Part shown: piece by piece, positions 1 through 6,616 of the stretch | Layout of the letters: each line of letters begins with the position of its first letter | Position numbering within the stretch: the stretch's first letter is position 1 | NCBI GenBank assembly: GCA_050043005.1 | Contig: JBHJIZ010000040.1 | Location: 1 to 11,477, forward strand | Direction: 5' to 3' | DNA from: Thermohalobaculum sp050043005 | GTDB lineage: Bacteria > Pseudomonadota > Alphaproteobacteria > Rhodobacterales > Rhodobacteraceae | Length of the DNA stretch: 11,477 nt | The notes under the pieces: generated by a model | Databases searched by the model: none | What the model saw: only the letters and a program-made list of their open reading frames with translations | Told to the model about the DNA's origin: nothing | Program-made: the position numbers and the translations under genes

Positions 1-358
1 GCCCGACCCGCAGAACGGCCAGATCAAGCTGTCCGTCCGAGTCGATGTCGATTGGATAAGCGCCCGTCACACCGCTCAGGGCAAGCCCTGACGGCGTGTC
101 TCGGCGGAAGGGAAACCCCTCGGCCTGCGTCAGATTGCGGAGCAACGTCGCCGGCGCGCTTCCGCCCGCCGCGAAGATCTCTGGTAGCAGATCTCCGTCA
201 CAGTCGAACACGGCAACGCCACCGCCGACAAAGTGCTCCCACCCGCCGGTGTATTGGTGGTCGATATCTTGTGAGGCCGCGTGCTCGATGAAAAGCGGTT
301 CGGCCTCAGCCGTGCTGACGAGGAACACTGCAAAGACGAGAGTGGCCCCGCACTTCAT
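1..358 (-). CDS. Secreted FG-GAP/VCBS-repeat (CRTAC1-like) protein, N-terminal part
   Basis: Only the first 119 codons are present; the gene continues past the left edge. The product starts MKCGATLVFAVFLVSTAEAE, a signal peptide with a short basic n-region and a probable signal peptidase site near residue 19, so it should be exported. The mature part holds GGGVAVFDCDGD (about residues 45-56) and DIDSDGQLD (about 108-116). These are calcium-loop and blade motifs of FG-GAP/VCBS beta-propellers; the second fits DxDxDGxxD exactly, and the first has Leu in place of the usual Gly. The GGWEHFVGGG stretch recalls the CRTAC1 (ASPIC/UnbV) family, normally several hundred residues long. The ATG overlaps the TGA of the lactonase gene by four bases. 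No Shine-Dalgarno is visible upstream, so expression probably depends on coupling. No enzymatic role is known for such propellers; a surface or periplasmic binding role is a guess. Confidence 0.8.
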   Translation of the reverse strand, partial: MKCGATLVFAVFLVSTAEAEPLFIEHAASQDIDHQYTGGWEHFVGGGVAVFDCDGDLLPEIFAAGGSAPATLLRNLTQAEGFPFRRDTPSGLALSGVTGAYPIDIDSDGQLDLAVLRVG

Positions 359-1236
359 CCAGGGAACAACCGATCGGCGAAGCGGTCCTCGGGAAGTCCC
401 ACTGCACCGGGCTCCGCCACAAAGATCCCGCCGGAATGCGGATGCGCCGCGATGTCCTGCTCGCTCATGTTCTCGCGCGCCGTGGTGATGAACAGTCGGT
501 CAAGCCTTTCGCCGCCAAAGCAGGCGCAGGTGACCTGTGGAGCGTCGACCGAAATCCGCTGCCCGATCGACCCATCCGGCAGGATCTGCTGAACGCAACC
601 ACCATTGAACCGGGCATTCCAAACCGCCCCATCGCGATCAATGCAGGAACCATCCGGGAATCCGCCAACATTCTGACCGTCAAAGAACAAGTCAAATCCG
701 CCCAGCCGCATCGTTTCAGGCTCATAGGCATAGCGCCGAATCTGCACCGTCGGCGTATCGGCGAAGTACATCCACTGCTCATCGGGTGAGAAGCAAATCG
801 AGTTGGTGCAGCCAATCCCAGTCAGGATCGTCTCGGCCCGGCCCGCACCATAGCGCATGACCGAAGAGGTCGGTTTTAAACCATCTTCATCGATCCCGCC
901 CGCAACGAACCGGCCCTGCCGGTCGCAGCGCCCGTCGTTCATCCGGCTGGTCGGGTGGGTGGGCTCGAAATCGGTCAGACGATCCAGCCGGTCGCCCTCC
1001 AGCTCCCAGCGGAACAGGCCACTCTCGAACGCGCAAAGCAAATGCCCCGCAGGATCGAACGCGAATGACCCCAGACGTTCCGGCGTCTGATGGCGTTTGA
1101 CCGATCCGCCCTCGCCGTCGCAGGACCACAAGGCAAAGCCGTGAATATCGGTCCACCAGAGCCGCTGCTGATCAATCCGCCATTGGATCCCCTCGGCCAA
1201 TGTGCATTGCGCAGCGACCAGAAGTTCGGCCTTCAT
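355..1236 (-). CDS. xylC: SMP-30/gluconolactonase family sugar lactonase, probable D-xylonolactonase
   Basis: The product is 293 residues, a normal length for SMP-30/LRE lactonases, a six-bladed propeller binding one divalent metal. Candidate metal ligands sit where the family has them: E15 (LAEGIQW), N145 (GCTNSICFSPDE) and D195 (FPDGSCID). N100 in the MNDGRCD motif is the usual substrate-side residue. There is no signal peptide, so it acts in the cytoplasm. Its place directly after xylose transporter genes, opposite a xylose dehydrogenase, points to hydrolysis of D-xylono-lactone to D-xylonate, as Caulobacter XylC does. Exact lactone preference cannot be read from sequence; arabinono- or galactonolactone remain possible. 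Its ATG overlaps the xylG stop (ATGA), and its TGA overlaps the next start in the same way. The Shine-Dalgarno is weak (GGAA), which also suggests translational coupling. Confidence 0.88.
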   Translation of the reverse strand: MKAELLVAAQCTLAEGIQWRIDQQRLWWTDIHGFALWSCDGEGGSVKRHQTPERLGSFAFDPAGHLLCAFESGLFRWELEGDRLDRLTDFEPTHPTSRMNDGRCDRQGRFVAGGIDEDGLKPTSSVMRYGAGRAETILTGIGCTNSICFSPDEQWMYFADTPTVQIRRYAYEPETMRLGGFDLFFDGQNVGGFPDGSCIDRDGAVWNARFNGGCVQQILPDGSIGQRISVDAPQVTCACFGGERLDRLFITTARENMSEQDIAAHPHSGGIFVAEPGAVGLPEDRFADRLFPG

Positions 1237-1979
1237 GCTCGTTCCGGCCGCTTCCCGAGGATGATCAGCGCCAGGATCTCGTCATCGGTGACATCCTCGA
1301 CCCGCTCAGTGCCGACCAGCTTACCGTTCTTCATGCCCGAGACCCGGTCGCACAACGCCATCACGTCATGTATGTCATGGCTGATCAGGAAGATCCCGAG
1401 CCCCTGTTTCTTCAACTCCCCGATCAACTCAGCGACCATCTGAGTTTCTTGCGGACCCAGGGCCGCCGTCGGCTCGTCCATGATCAGGATGCGCGCATTG
1501 AAGTAGACCGCCCGCGCGATCGCCACCGACTGGCGTTGACCGCCCGATAGTGCTCGCACCGGGGCGTTGAACTTCTGGAAGTTCGGGTTCAGCCGTCCCA
1601 TGATCTTGCGGGTCTCGGCCTCCATCCGATCCTCGTCGATCAGGCCCAGCCCGGTCGTCAGTTCGCGCCCCAGGAACAGATTGGACGCCGCGTCCAGATT
1701 GTCCGCCAGTGCCAGCGTCTGGTAAATCGTCTCGATGTTCAGCGCCCGTGCGTCGCGCGGGTTCTCGATCCTGACCTTCTGACCTTCGACCAGAATCTCG
1801 CCGGAGTCCGCCCGATACGCTCCGGAAAGCACCTTGATCAGCGTCGACTTGCCGGCCCCGTTATGACCCAGCAGGCCTACGACCTCGCCCGGATGAAGAT
1901 CGACCGAGACATGATCGACGGCCCGGATTCCGCCGAACGAGATCGAGATGTCGCGCATTTCCACCAGTGGCGTCGTCAT
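1233..1979 (-). CDS. xylG: D-xylose ABC transporter ATP-binding protein XylG (single-domain type)
   Basis: This 248-residue protein is one complete ABC ATPase domain. Walker A is GHNGAGKS (38-45), the Q-loop Gln is Q87, the signature LSGGQ is at 144-148, Walker B ends in D168-E169 and the H-loop is H201. It should hydrolyse ATP on the cytoplasmic face of XylH to drive sugar import. The E. coli XylG/RbsA type has two fused ABC domains (about 500 residues). The one-domain form is common in alphaproteobacterial xylose and fructose importers and would act as a homodimer, so it is not a truncation. It has a good Shine-Dalgarno (GAGGGA, six bases before the ATG), and its start overlaps the xylH stop as ATGA. 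Substrate is assigned from the adjacent XylF. Confidence 0.93.
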   Translation of the reverse strand: MTTPLVEMRDISISFGGIRAVDHVSVDLHPGEVVGLLGHNGAGKSTLIKVLSGAYRADSGEILVEGQKVRIENPRDARALNIETIYQTLALADNLDAASNLFLGRELTTGLGLIDEDRMEAETRKIMGRLNPNFQKFNAPVRALSGGQRQSVAIARAVYFNARILIMDEPTAALGPQETQMVAELIGELKKQGLGIFLISHDIHDVMALCDRVSGMKNGKLVGTERVEDVTDDEILALIILGKRPERA

Positions 1980-3277
1980 GACGTATCCCTCGCGCGGCGG
2001 CGGTAGATGATGTCGATCAGCACGGCAGCGACTAGCACAGCACCAACGACAATGTTCTGAAGCGGAGCATCGACGCCGACCATTGCCATGCCGGACTGCA
2101 AGGACTGCATGACAAGCGCTCCCAAGATCGCGCCGTAGATGGTGCCGACCCCGCCGGACAATGCAGTGCCCCCGATGACCGCTGCAGCGATCACCCGCAA
2201 TTCGTCGAGCGTGCCGATATCATTGCCATGGTTGGCCAACCGGGCAGAGGCAACCACCGCCGAAAGGGCACACAAGGCGCCCATAAGCGCGAAGATCTTC
2301 ACCGTCAGCATCCGGGTGTTGATGCCGGACAATTCAGCTGCGTCCGGATTGCCGCCCGTCGCAAAGATGTAGCGCCCGAACCGCGTGTTGCGGGCGATGA
2401 CGGTCATGCCGATGGCCACGACAATCAGCACAAGGACCGAGATGGGGATGCCATAGCCTTCAGTATAGCCCTCGGGCATCACCTCGCCCCGGGCCTCGAA
2501 CATCCGTGCCAGTCGGCGTGTCGGCACTTCATAGGCGTTCAGGATCGCGACAAAGCCCAGGATGGCGCTCACGGCCACCGCGAGCATCAGCGCCTCGGCC
2601 CAGACCGGTTTCACCGCGAAGCCGTGCGCGCTCTTGCGCCGCCGCCCGCTTATGATCGCAAAGACCGCAAAGCCCGCCGCCAGCAATCCAACGATCCACG
2701 ATGCCTGAACACCCAGTGTGCCATTGGTGCCGCCCAACATCCGGAAGGTCTCGTCCAACGGGCCGATGGTTTGACCATCCGTCAGATACCAGCCGACATT
2801 GCGCCAGATCAGCAGTCCGCCCAGCGTGACGATAAAAGCCGGGATCGTCAGATACCCGACCAGCCAGCCGTGAAAGGCGCCGATCAACGCACCGACGATC
2901 AGGCCTGCAAGGATCGTGATGATCCAGATCGACGGATGGCCCAGCCCCAGGCCCAACGCGCTCGGCAAGATGTCGGTCTGTATCATCGCCATCGAAGCCG
3001 AACAGGTCGCCAGCAGCGCTCCCACCGACAGGTCGATATGGCGGCAGACGATGATGAACACCATGCCGGTGGCCATGATCGCGACCGAGACCGTCAGGAT
3101 CGTCAGGATGAAGACGTTCCTGGGCGTCAGAAACCGGCCATCGGTGACGATGTCGAAGACGATGCAGAGCACCAGGAAGGCGCCGATCATCCCCAGAAGG
3201 CGCGTGTCCAGCTCAAGCGTCTGGATCAGGCTGCGCCGCGTCGGCGGCAAGCCGTCGGTGTCGGTAGCTGCGGTCAT
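1976..3277 (-). CDS. xylH: D-xylose ABC transporter permease XylH
   Basis: This 433-residue integral membrane protein belongs to the BPD_transp_2 (RbsC/XylH) permease family. Hydrophobic segments lie roughly at 27-44, 55-77, 82-98, 117-137, 143-157, 193-210, 227-247, 278-295, 325-345, 365-391 and 407-424. Family landmarks include CRHIDLSVGA (78-87), RNVGWYLTDGQTIGPLDETF (159-178), a stretch typical of xylose rather than ribose permeases, and ATGGNPDAAELSGI (306-319), the cytoplasmic coupling region for the ATPase. The ATG at 3277 was chosen because AGAGG lies seven bases upstream. A longer reading from a TTG at 3298 adds MPARGIS, but its start codon lies in the loop of a strong hairpin and has no ribosome site. 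The gene ends in an ATGA overlap with xylG. Confidence 0.93.
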   Translation of the reverse strand: MTAATDTDGLPPTRRSLIQTLELDTRLLGMIGAFLVLCIVFDIVTDGRFLTPRNVFILTILTVSVAIMATGMVFIIVCRHIDLSVGALLATCSASMAMIQTDILPSALGLGLGHPSIWIITILAGLIVGALIGAFHGWLVGYLTIPAFIVTLGGLLIWRNVGWYLTDGQTIGPLDETFRMLGGTNGTLGVQASWIVGLLAAGFAVFAIISGRRRKSAHGFAVKPVWAEALMLAVAVSAILGFVAILNAYEVPTRRLARMFEARGEVMPEGYTEGYGIPISVLVLIVVAIGMTVIARNTRFGRYIFATGGNPDAAELSGINTRMLTVKIFALMGALCALSAVVASARLANHGNDIGTLDELRVIAAAVIGGTALSGGVGTIYGAILGALVMQSLQSGMAMVGVDAPLQNIVVGAVLVAAVLIDIIYRRRARDTS

Positions 3278-3284
3278 GCTGATA

Positions 3285-3289
3285 CCTCT
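3285..3289 (-). promoter_or_regulatory. Ribosome binding site of xylH
   Basis: AGAGG on the minus strand, seven bases before the ATG at 3277. It decides the xylH start in favour of that ATG over the upstream TTG at 3298. Its first base is also the last paired base of the intergenic stem-loop, so hairpin folding could affect ribosome access. Confidence 0.6.
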
Positions 3290-3317
3290 GGCGGGCAATC
3301 CGACAGGACGCCCGCCA
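3289..3317 (-). promoter_or_regulatory. Stem-loop between xylF and xylH
   Basis: On the transcribed (minus) strand, TGGCGGGC (3317-3310) pairs perfectly with GCCCGCCA (3296-3289), an 8-base GC-rich stem around a 13-base loop. Within the loop TCC and GGA can add a small inner stem closed by TGTC. No U-run follows, so it is not a classic intrinsic terminator. Hairpins placed after the binding-protein gene of ABC importer operons often stabilise the upstream message and lower downstream expression. That role is inferred here. The stem touches the xylH ribosome site. Confidence 0.55.
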
Positions 3318-3333
3318 ATTCAGGTTGACGGGA

Positions 3334-4356
3334 TCAGTTGCAGGGCGCCGGGCCGTTGCTGACCCCTTGGCAGAGCTTGTCCGTGGCGATCCAACCCGCG
3401 TCGACGACGTCGGTCAAGTTGTCCTTGGTCACCGGCAGCGGTGCCAGGAACAGGGCCTGCAGAGCCGTCCCGCCCGGCGAGGTCCAAGCAGACGAGCCCT
3501 TTACGTCGGCGAGCTTCGCACCGCCTGCCAAGGCTACGGCAATCTCACCTGCCGCCTTGCCAAGCTCGCGCGCGTCCTTCCAGACACTGACCGTCTGAGT
3601 GCCTTTGGCGACCCGGTTCAGTGCTGCATGATCACCGTCCTGGCCGGACACCGGAATGCCGTCCATGCCCTGTGCCGTCAAAGCAGCCACGACACCACCT
3701 GCCGTGCCGTCGTTCGAGGCAACCACCGCGTCGACCTTGTTGTCCTGCGCGGTCAGGATCTGCTCCATGTTGCGCTGAGCGTTCGCCGGAAGCCAACCAT
3801 CGGTATATGCCTCGCCTACGATCTTGACATCGCCTGCGTCAATCGCAGCCTGTAGGATCTCCTGCTGACCACCCCGCAGGAAGTCCGCATTCGGATCGGT
3901 GGCCGACCCCTTGATCATCACGTAATTGCCTTTGGGCATCGCGTCGAACACGGCACGCGCCTGCATCCGGCCAACCTCGATATTGTCGAAGGTCAGGTAA
4001 AAGGCGCGGCTGTCCTCGATCAGGCGATCATAGCCGACGACCGGAATTCCCTCGTCCGCCGCTGCCTGGATCGCCGGGCCGATCGCTTGGGAGTCCTGCG
4101 CCAACACGATCAGCGCGTCAGCGCCCTGTGCGATCAGGCTCTCGATGTCCGAAAGCTGCTTGGACGCGGAAGACTGCGCATCGGTCGAGATATAGCTGGC
4201 ACCTGCTGCCTCCAGCGCACCCTTGATCGCCGCTTCATCGGTCTTCCAGCGTTCTTCCTGAAAGTTCGACCAGCTAACACCGACTGTCTGAGCCGCCGCC
4301 GATACCGCAATGCCGGCACCCAGCACGGCAGTTGCAAGGACATTGATGAACTTCAT
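3334..4356 (-). CDS. xylF: D-xylose-binding periplasmic protein XylF
   Basis: This 340-residue solute-binding protein of the Peripla_BP_4 (ribose/xylose) family captures D-xylose in the periplasm and delivers it to XylH. It begins with a signal peptide (MKFINVLATAVLGAGIAVSA, cleavage probably after A22). Motifs shared with E. coli XylF in the same order are EERWKTD (34-40), YDRLIED (109-115), KGNYVMIKGS (142-151), DGWLPANA (186-193), the run VDAVVASNDGTAGG (208-221) and SGQDGD (237-242). The sugar contacts in this family come from such Arg, Asp, Asn and Gln residues. The ATG at 4356 was chosen for its signal peptide and AGGGAG five bases upstream; a GTG at 4413 would add 19 unsuitable residues. 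It is the first gene of the leftward operon, 56 bases before xylH, and carries the expected stem-loop behind it. Confidence 0.95.
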   Translation of the reverse strand: MKFINVLATAVLGAGIAVSAAAQTVGVSWSNFQEERWKTDEAAIKGALEAAGASYISTDAQSSASKQLSDIESLIAQGADALIVLAQDSQAIGPAIQAAADEGIPVVGYDRLIEDSRAFYLTFDNIEVGRMQARAVFDAMPKGNYVMIKGSATDPNADFLRGGQQEILQAAIDAGDVKIVGEAYTDGWLPANAQRNMEQILTAQDNKVDAVVASNDGTAGGVVAALTAQGMDGIPVSGQDGDHAALNRVAKGTQTVSVWKDARELGKAAGEIAVALAGGAKLADVKGSSAWTSPGGTALQALFLAPLPVTKDNLTDVVDAGWIATDKLCQGVSNGPAPCN

Positions 4357-4405
4357 GGTTTCTCCCTTTGAATGATGCCGGTTTGGCCCGGCGAATCGTT
4401 TTGTA

Positions 4406-4418
4406 ACCCTCACAGGGT
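4406..4418. promoter_or_regulatory. Palindrome ACCCT-N3-AGGGT, candidate repressor operator
   Basis: A perfect inverted repeat, ACCCT (4406-4410), CAC, AGGGT (4414-4418), in the xylF-dehydrogenase divergent region. It lies just downstream of the predicted xylF transcription start (about 4422), a position where a bound repressor would block xylF. The adjacent ROK regulator is the obvious candidate to bind it, but ROK operators vary and this is inference. Another ACCCT half occurs at 4486-4490, over the predicted -10 of the opposite promoter. Confidence 0.4.
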
Positions 4419-4428
4419 GTGATCATGG

Positions 4429-4456
4429 ACTATGCCATAATTAATTCGTGAGTCAA
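4429..4456 (-). promoter_or_regulatory. Predicted sigma-70-type promoter of xylFHG
   Basis: On the minus strand, TTGACT (4456-4451) is followed after 16 bases by CATAGT (4434-4429), which matches TATAAT at four of six positions. Transcription would start near 4422, giving a leader of about 66 bases before the xylF ATG. Confidence 0.4.
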
Positions 4457-4466
4457 ATTTATTGAC
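4452..4466. promoter_or_regulatory. Palindrome GTCAA-N5-TTGAC joining two divergent -35 boxes
   Basis: GTCAA (4452-4456) and TTGAC (4462-4466) form a perfect 5-base inverted repeat in an AT-rich patch. Each arm is also the -35-like hexamer of one of the two predicted divergent promoters. It may be simply two back-to-back -35 boxes, or also a shared operator. Confidence 0.4.
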
Positions 4467-4490
4467 GTGGCGCGGCCGGGAATTTACCCT
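4462..4490 (+). promoter_or_regulatory. Predicted promoter of the xylose dehydrogenase-ROK operon
   Basis: TTGACG (4462-4467), a 17-base spacer and TACCCT (4485-4490). The -35 is near consensus and the -10 keeps T1, A2 and T6. The start would be near 4497, about 63 bases before the dehydrogenase ATG. Confidence 0.35.
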
Positions 4491-4547
4491 GCATACCAAC
4501 GCATCCGACCTGAGACGATCCAAAATTGCCTTGTTTAATTCACGGCC

Positions 4548-4552
4548 AGGAG
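4548..4552 (+). promoter_or_regulatory. Ribosome binding site of the xylose dehydrogenase gene
   Basis: AGGAG seven bases before the ATG at 4560. A second ATG at 4556, only three bases from the site and in another frame, opens a six-codon reading MNAPSR that stops at 4576. The spacing favours 4560. Confidence 0.6.
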
Positions 4553-4559
4553 AAAATGA

Positions 4560-5339
4560 ATGCCCCCAGCCGCTGATAGAGACGCGCGCACGACAGCCCG
4601 GTACGCCGATCTGGCTGACCGCGCCGTGTTCATATCAGGCGGCGCGTCGGGGATCGGCAGCGACCTCGTCCTCGCCTTTGCGCAACAAGGCGCGAGGGTT
4701 CTGTTCGTCGATCTGAATGTCGATGAAGGCGAAAAGCTTGCGACCGCAACAGGCGGACGCGCCCGCTTCATCCAATGCGACGTGACCGAAGACCGGGCGC
4801 TCGCTGCGGCGATAGACGAGGCCGAAGCGATGGGCGGCCTCGATGTTCTCATCAACAATGCCGGAAACGATCAACGCCTCGATCTGGCAGAGGTCGACGC
4901 CGATGCCTGGCAACGCCTGGTCGACGTCAACCTGCGCCACCAGTTCTTCGCCAGCCAGCGCGCGGCTCGGTACATGATGCCGCGCGGCCGCGGATCGATC
5001 ATCAACTTCGGCTCCGTCGCGCCCGAGATCATGGTGCCCAACCTCGCCGTTTATTCTGCCTGCAAATCCGCCGTGCGCGGGCTGACGCGCTCGCTGGCCA
5101 GGGACCTCGGCGAGCACGGCATCCGGGTGAACTCGATCTTGCCCGGCGCAATCCTGACCGAGAAACAACGCACGCTCTGGTATCCGGATCAGGCCTCGAT
5201 CGACCGCATGGTCTCGCAACAGTGTCTGAAACGCGAACTCGATGGCCGGGATGTCGCCCAGATGGCGCTGTTCCTGGCGTCGGACGTGTCGTCGGCCTGT
5301 ACCGCGCAGGACTTCATCGTGGATGGCGGCATCCTTTGA
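4560..5339 (+). CDS. xylB: SDR-family D-xylose 1-dehydrogenase (Caulobacter XylB type)
   Basis: This 259-residue classical short-chain dehydrogenase oxidises, by assignment, D-xylose to D-xylonolactone with NAD+ in the cytoplasm. The cofactor loop is GGASGIG (27-33). D51 after the second strand favours NAD over NADP. NNAG is at 99-102, structural N124 lies in VNLRH, and the catalytic set is S152, Y165 and K169 (YSACK). Similarity to Caulobacter XylB as I remember it is close and extends beyond general SDR motifs: NNAGND, NLRH, INFGS, the QCLK tetrad and the LFLASD stretch near the end. It is divergent from xylF and overlaps the ROK gene, consistent with a xylose operon. The symbol follows Caulobacter usage; in enterobacteria xylB means xylulokinase, which this is not. 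Related SDRs on arabinose or galactose are the main alternative. Confidence 0.88.
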   Translation: MPPAADRDARTTARYADLADRAVFISGGASGIGSDLVLAFAQQGARVLFVDLNVDEGEKLATATGGRARFIQCDVTEDRALAAAIDEAEAMGGLDVLINNAGNDQRLDLAEVDADAWQRLVDVNLRHQFFASQRAARYMMPRGRGSIINFGSVAPEIMVPNLAVYSACKSAVRGLTRSLARDLGEHGIRVNSILPGAILTEKQRTLWYPDQASIDRMVSQQCLKRELDGRDVAQMALFLASDVSSACTAQDFIVDGGIL

Positions 5340-5353
5340 ACGCACCGGGCGGC

Positions 5354-6568
5354 ATGGGCGACACGGCGGCCCTGAGGGCAGGCAACACGGCGCGCGTGCT
5401 TAACGAGATCCGGCGCCGGGACACGGTCGCACGGGTCGATCTGGCGGGAACCCTGGGCCTCAGCGCTGCCACCGTGACGGCAGTCGTGACAGATCTTCTT
5501 GCGCAAGGACTGATCCTGGAGAGCAAGACCGTCACCACGCCCGGGCGCGGACGGCCTCGAAAGCAACTGACGCTCAATCCCACGGCAGGCCATGTTGCAG
5601 GCGCCAAGCTGAACACACACTCGGTCACGGTGGCGATCCTGAACTTCACGGGCGATGTCGTCGCCGACGCCGCGGCGCCGCTAAGCAGTCCCGCCGTCAG
5701 CCCGGGTGATCTGGTCCGGGCCCTGATGGCCGGTTTCGACAAGGTTCTTGCGGCATCGGGTCTGTCACATGGCGACATCGCAGGTTTTGGCGTTGGCATC
5801 CCAGGCTTCGTCGAACGCGAAACCGGCCTCTGCCGGTGGAGCCCGATCCTGCGCGAGGCGCCGCTGAATGTCCGCGATCTCTTGCAGCGCGAGATCGGCT
5901 GCCCTGTAACGATCGACAATGATGCCAACCTGGCGACGCTGGCCGAGCTATGGTTCGGGAACGGGCGATATCACCGGGATTTCCTCGTCGTCACGATCGA
6001 GCACGGGGTCGGACTGGGTGTGGTCATCGACGGTCAACTCTTTCGCGGCGCGCGCGGGCTGGGCGCTGAGTTCGGCCACACCAAGGTACAAATCGACGGC
6101 GCGCTCTGCCGATGCGGCCAGCGCGGCTGCCTCGAGGCGTACGTGGCCGACTTCGCACTGGTCCGTGAGGCGGGCGCCGCTCTGACCGGTCATGCGTTGC
6201 CGACGGAGACGCACGCCCTGATCGCGCTTCTGGCGGATCGTGCCCGCGCCGGGGATGCGGTTCCTGCCGCGATCTTCCGCCGGGCAGGTCGGATGCTCGG
6301 CCTGGGACTGGCCAATCTGCTGAATCTGTTTGATCCCGGCGTGATCATCCTGACCGGAGCGCGGATGCAGTTCCAGGGACTGCTGATGGACGGTATCGAG
6401 CAGTCCGTGCGCGAAAACGCGCTGAGGACCGATCGCCCTGATGTACAATTGGAAACGCACCGTTGGGGGGACGGGCTCTGGGCGCGCGGCGCGGGCGCGC
6501 TGGCCCTTGAAGCCATGCAAATCCCGTTTCAGGCAGACCGGCAGTTCGCCCAGCATGTAGCGCTCTGA
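5354..6568 (+). CDS. xylR: ROK-family transcriptional regulator, XylR-like repressor
   Basis: This 404-residue protein has an N-terminal winged helix (about 12-58, helix pair around RVDLAGTLGLSAATVTAVVT) followed by a ROK sugar-kinase-fold domain. The ROK signature and zinc site are clear: GAEFGH (237-242, H242) and CRCGQRGC (C252, C254, C259). DNDAN (188-192) carries the equivalent of the catalytic Asp. The nucleotide-binding DxGxT motif at the start of the domain is absent (GAKLNTHS instead), as expected for a sensor rather than a kinase. By analogy with XylR it should repress the xylose genes until xylose binds; operators are proposed at 4406-4418 and 4452-4466. The ATG at 5354 was chosen. 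A TTG at 5336 overlapping the dehydrogenase stop would add six residues and is a real alternative, since neither has a strong ribosome site. The reading frame is open far upstream, but that part is antisense-like to the dehydrogenase frame. Confidence 0.88.
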   Translation: MGDTAALRAGNTARVLNEIRRRDTVARVDLAGTLGLSAATVTAVVTDLLAQGLILESKTVTTPGRGRPRKQLTLNPTAGHVAGAKLNTHSVTVAILNFTGDVVADAAAPLSSPAVSPGDLVRALMAGFDKVLAASGLSHGDIAGFGVGIPGFVERETGLCRWSPILREAPLNVRDLLQREIGCPVTIDNDANLATLAELWFGNGRYHRDFLVVTIEHGVGLGVVIDGQLFRGARGLGAEFGHTKVQIDGALCRCGQRGCLEAYVADFALVREAGAALTGHALPTETHALIALLADRARAGDAVPAAIFRRAGRMLGLGLANLLNLFDPGVIILTGARMQFQGLLMDGIEQSVRENALRTDRPDVQLETHRWGDGLWARGAGALALEAMQIPFQADRQFAQHVAL

Positions 6569-6572
6569 CCGG

Positions 6573-6613
6573 GCGCCCCAATCGGCGCGGATTGCATCTG
6601 AAGCCTTGCGGCT
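6573..6613. other. Two weak hairpins in the convergent gap between the ROK and LysR genes
   Basis: The 48-base gap between the two stop codons has GCGCC-N6-GGCGC (6573-6588) and AGCC-TTGC-GGCT (6602-6613). Read leftward the second has a GCAA tetraloop. Neither is followed by a U-run in either direction, so an intrinsic terminator is not supported. They could still act as weak bidirectional stops. Confidence 0.25.
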
Positions 6614-6616
6614 CTC

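Noticed and set aside
3278..3298. TTG at 3298 as the xylH start
   Set aside because: It lies in the loop of the stem-loop, has no ribosome site, and the ATG at 3277 has AGAGG at ideal spacing.
2228..3328. Long open frame (366 codons) on the plus strand opposite xylH
   Set aside because: Its product is very rich in Arg, Gln, His and Asp without domains, typical of the antisense frame of a GC-rich membrane-protein gene.
4775..5335. Upstream extension of the ROK reading frame through the dehydrogenase gene
   Set aside because: This part is Arg-rich, overlaps a certain gene in another frame and matches no family; the ROK protein begins near 5336-5354.
4635..5345. Minus-strand frame of 236 codons opposite the dehydrogenase
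   Set aside because: A shadow of the coding strand, with low-complexity composition and no ribosome site.
6569..6616. Bidirectional intrinsic terminator between the ROK and LysR genes
   Set aside because: The stems are only 4-5 bases and no U-run follows on either strand; kept only as a low-confidence hairpin feature.
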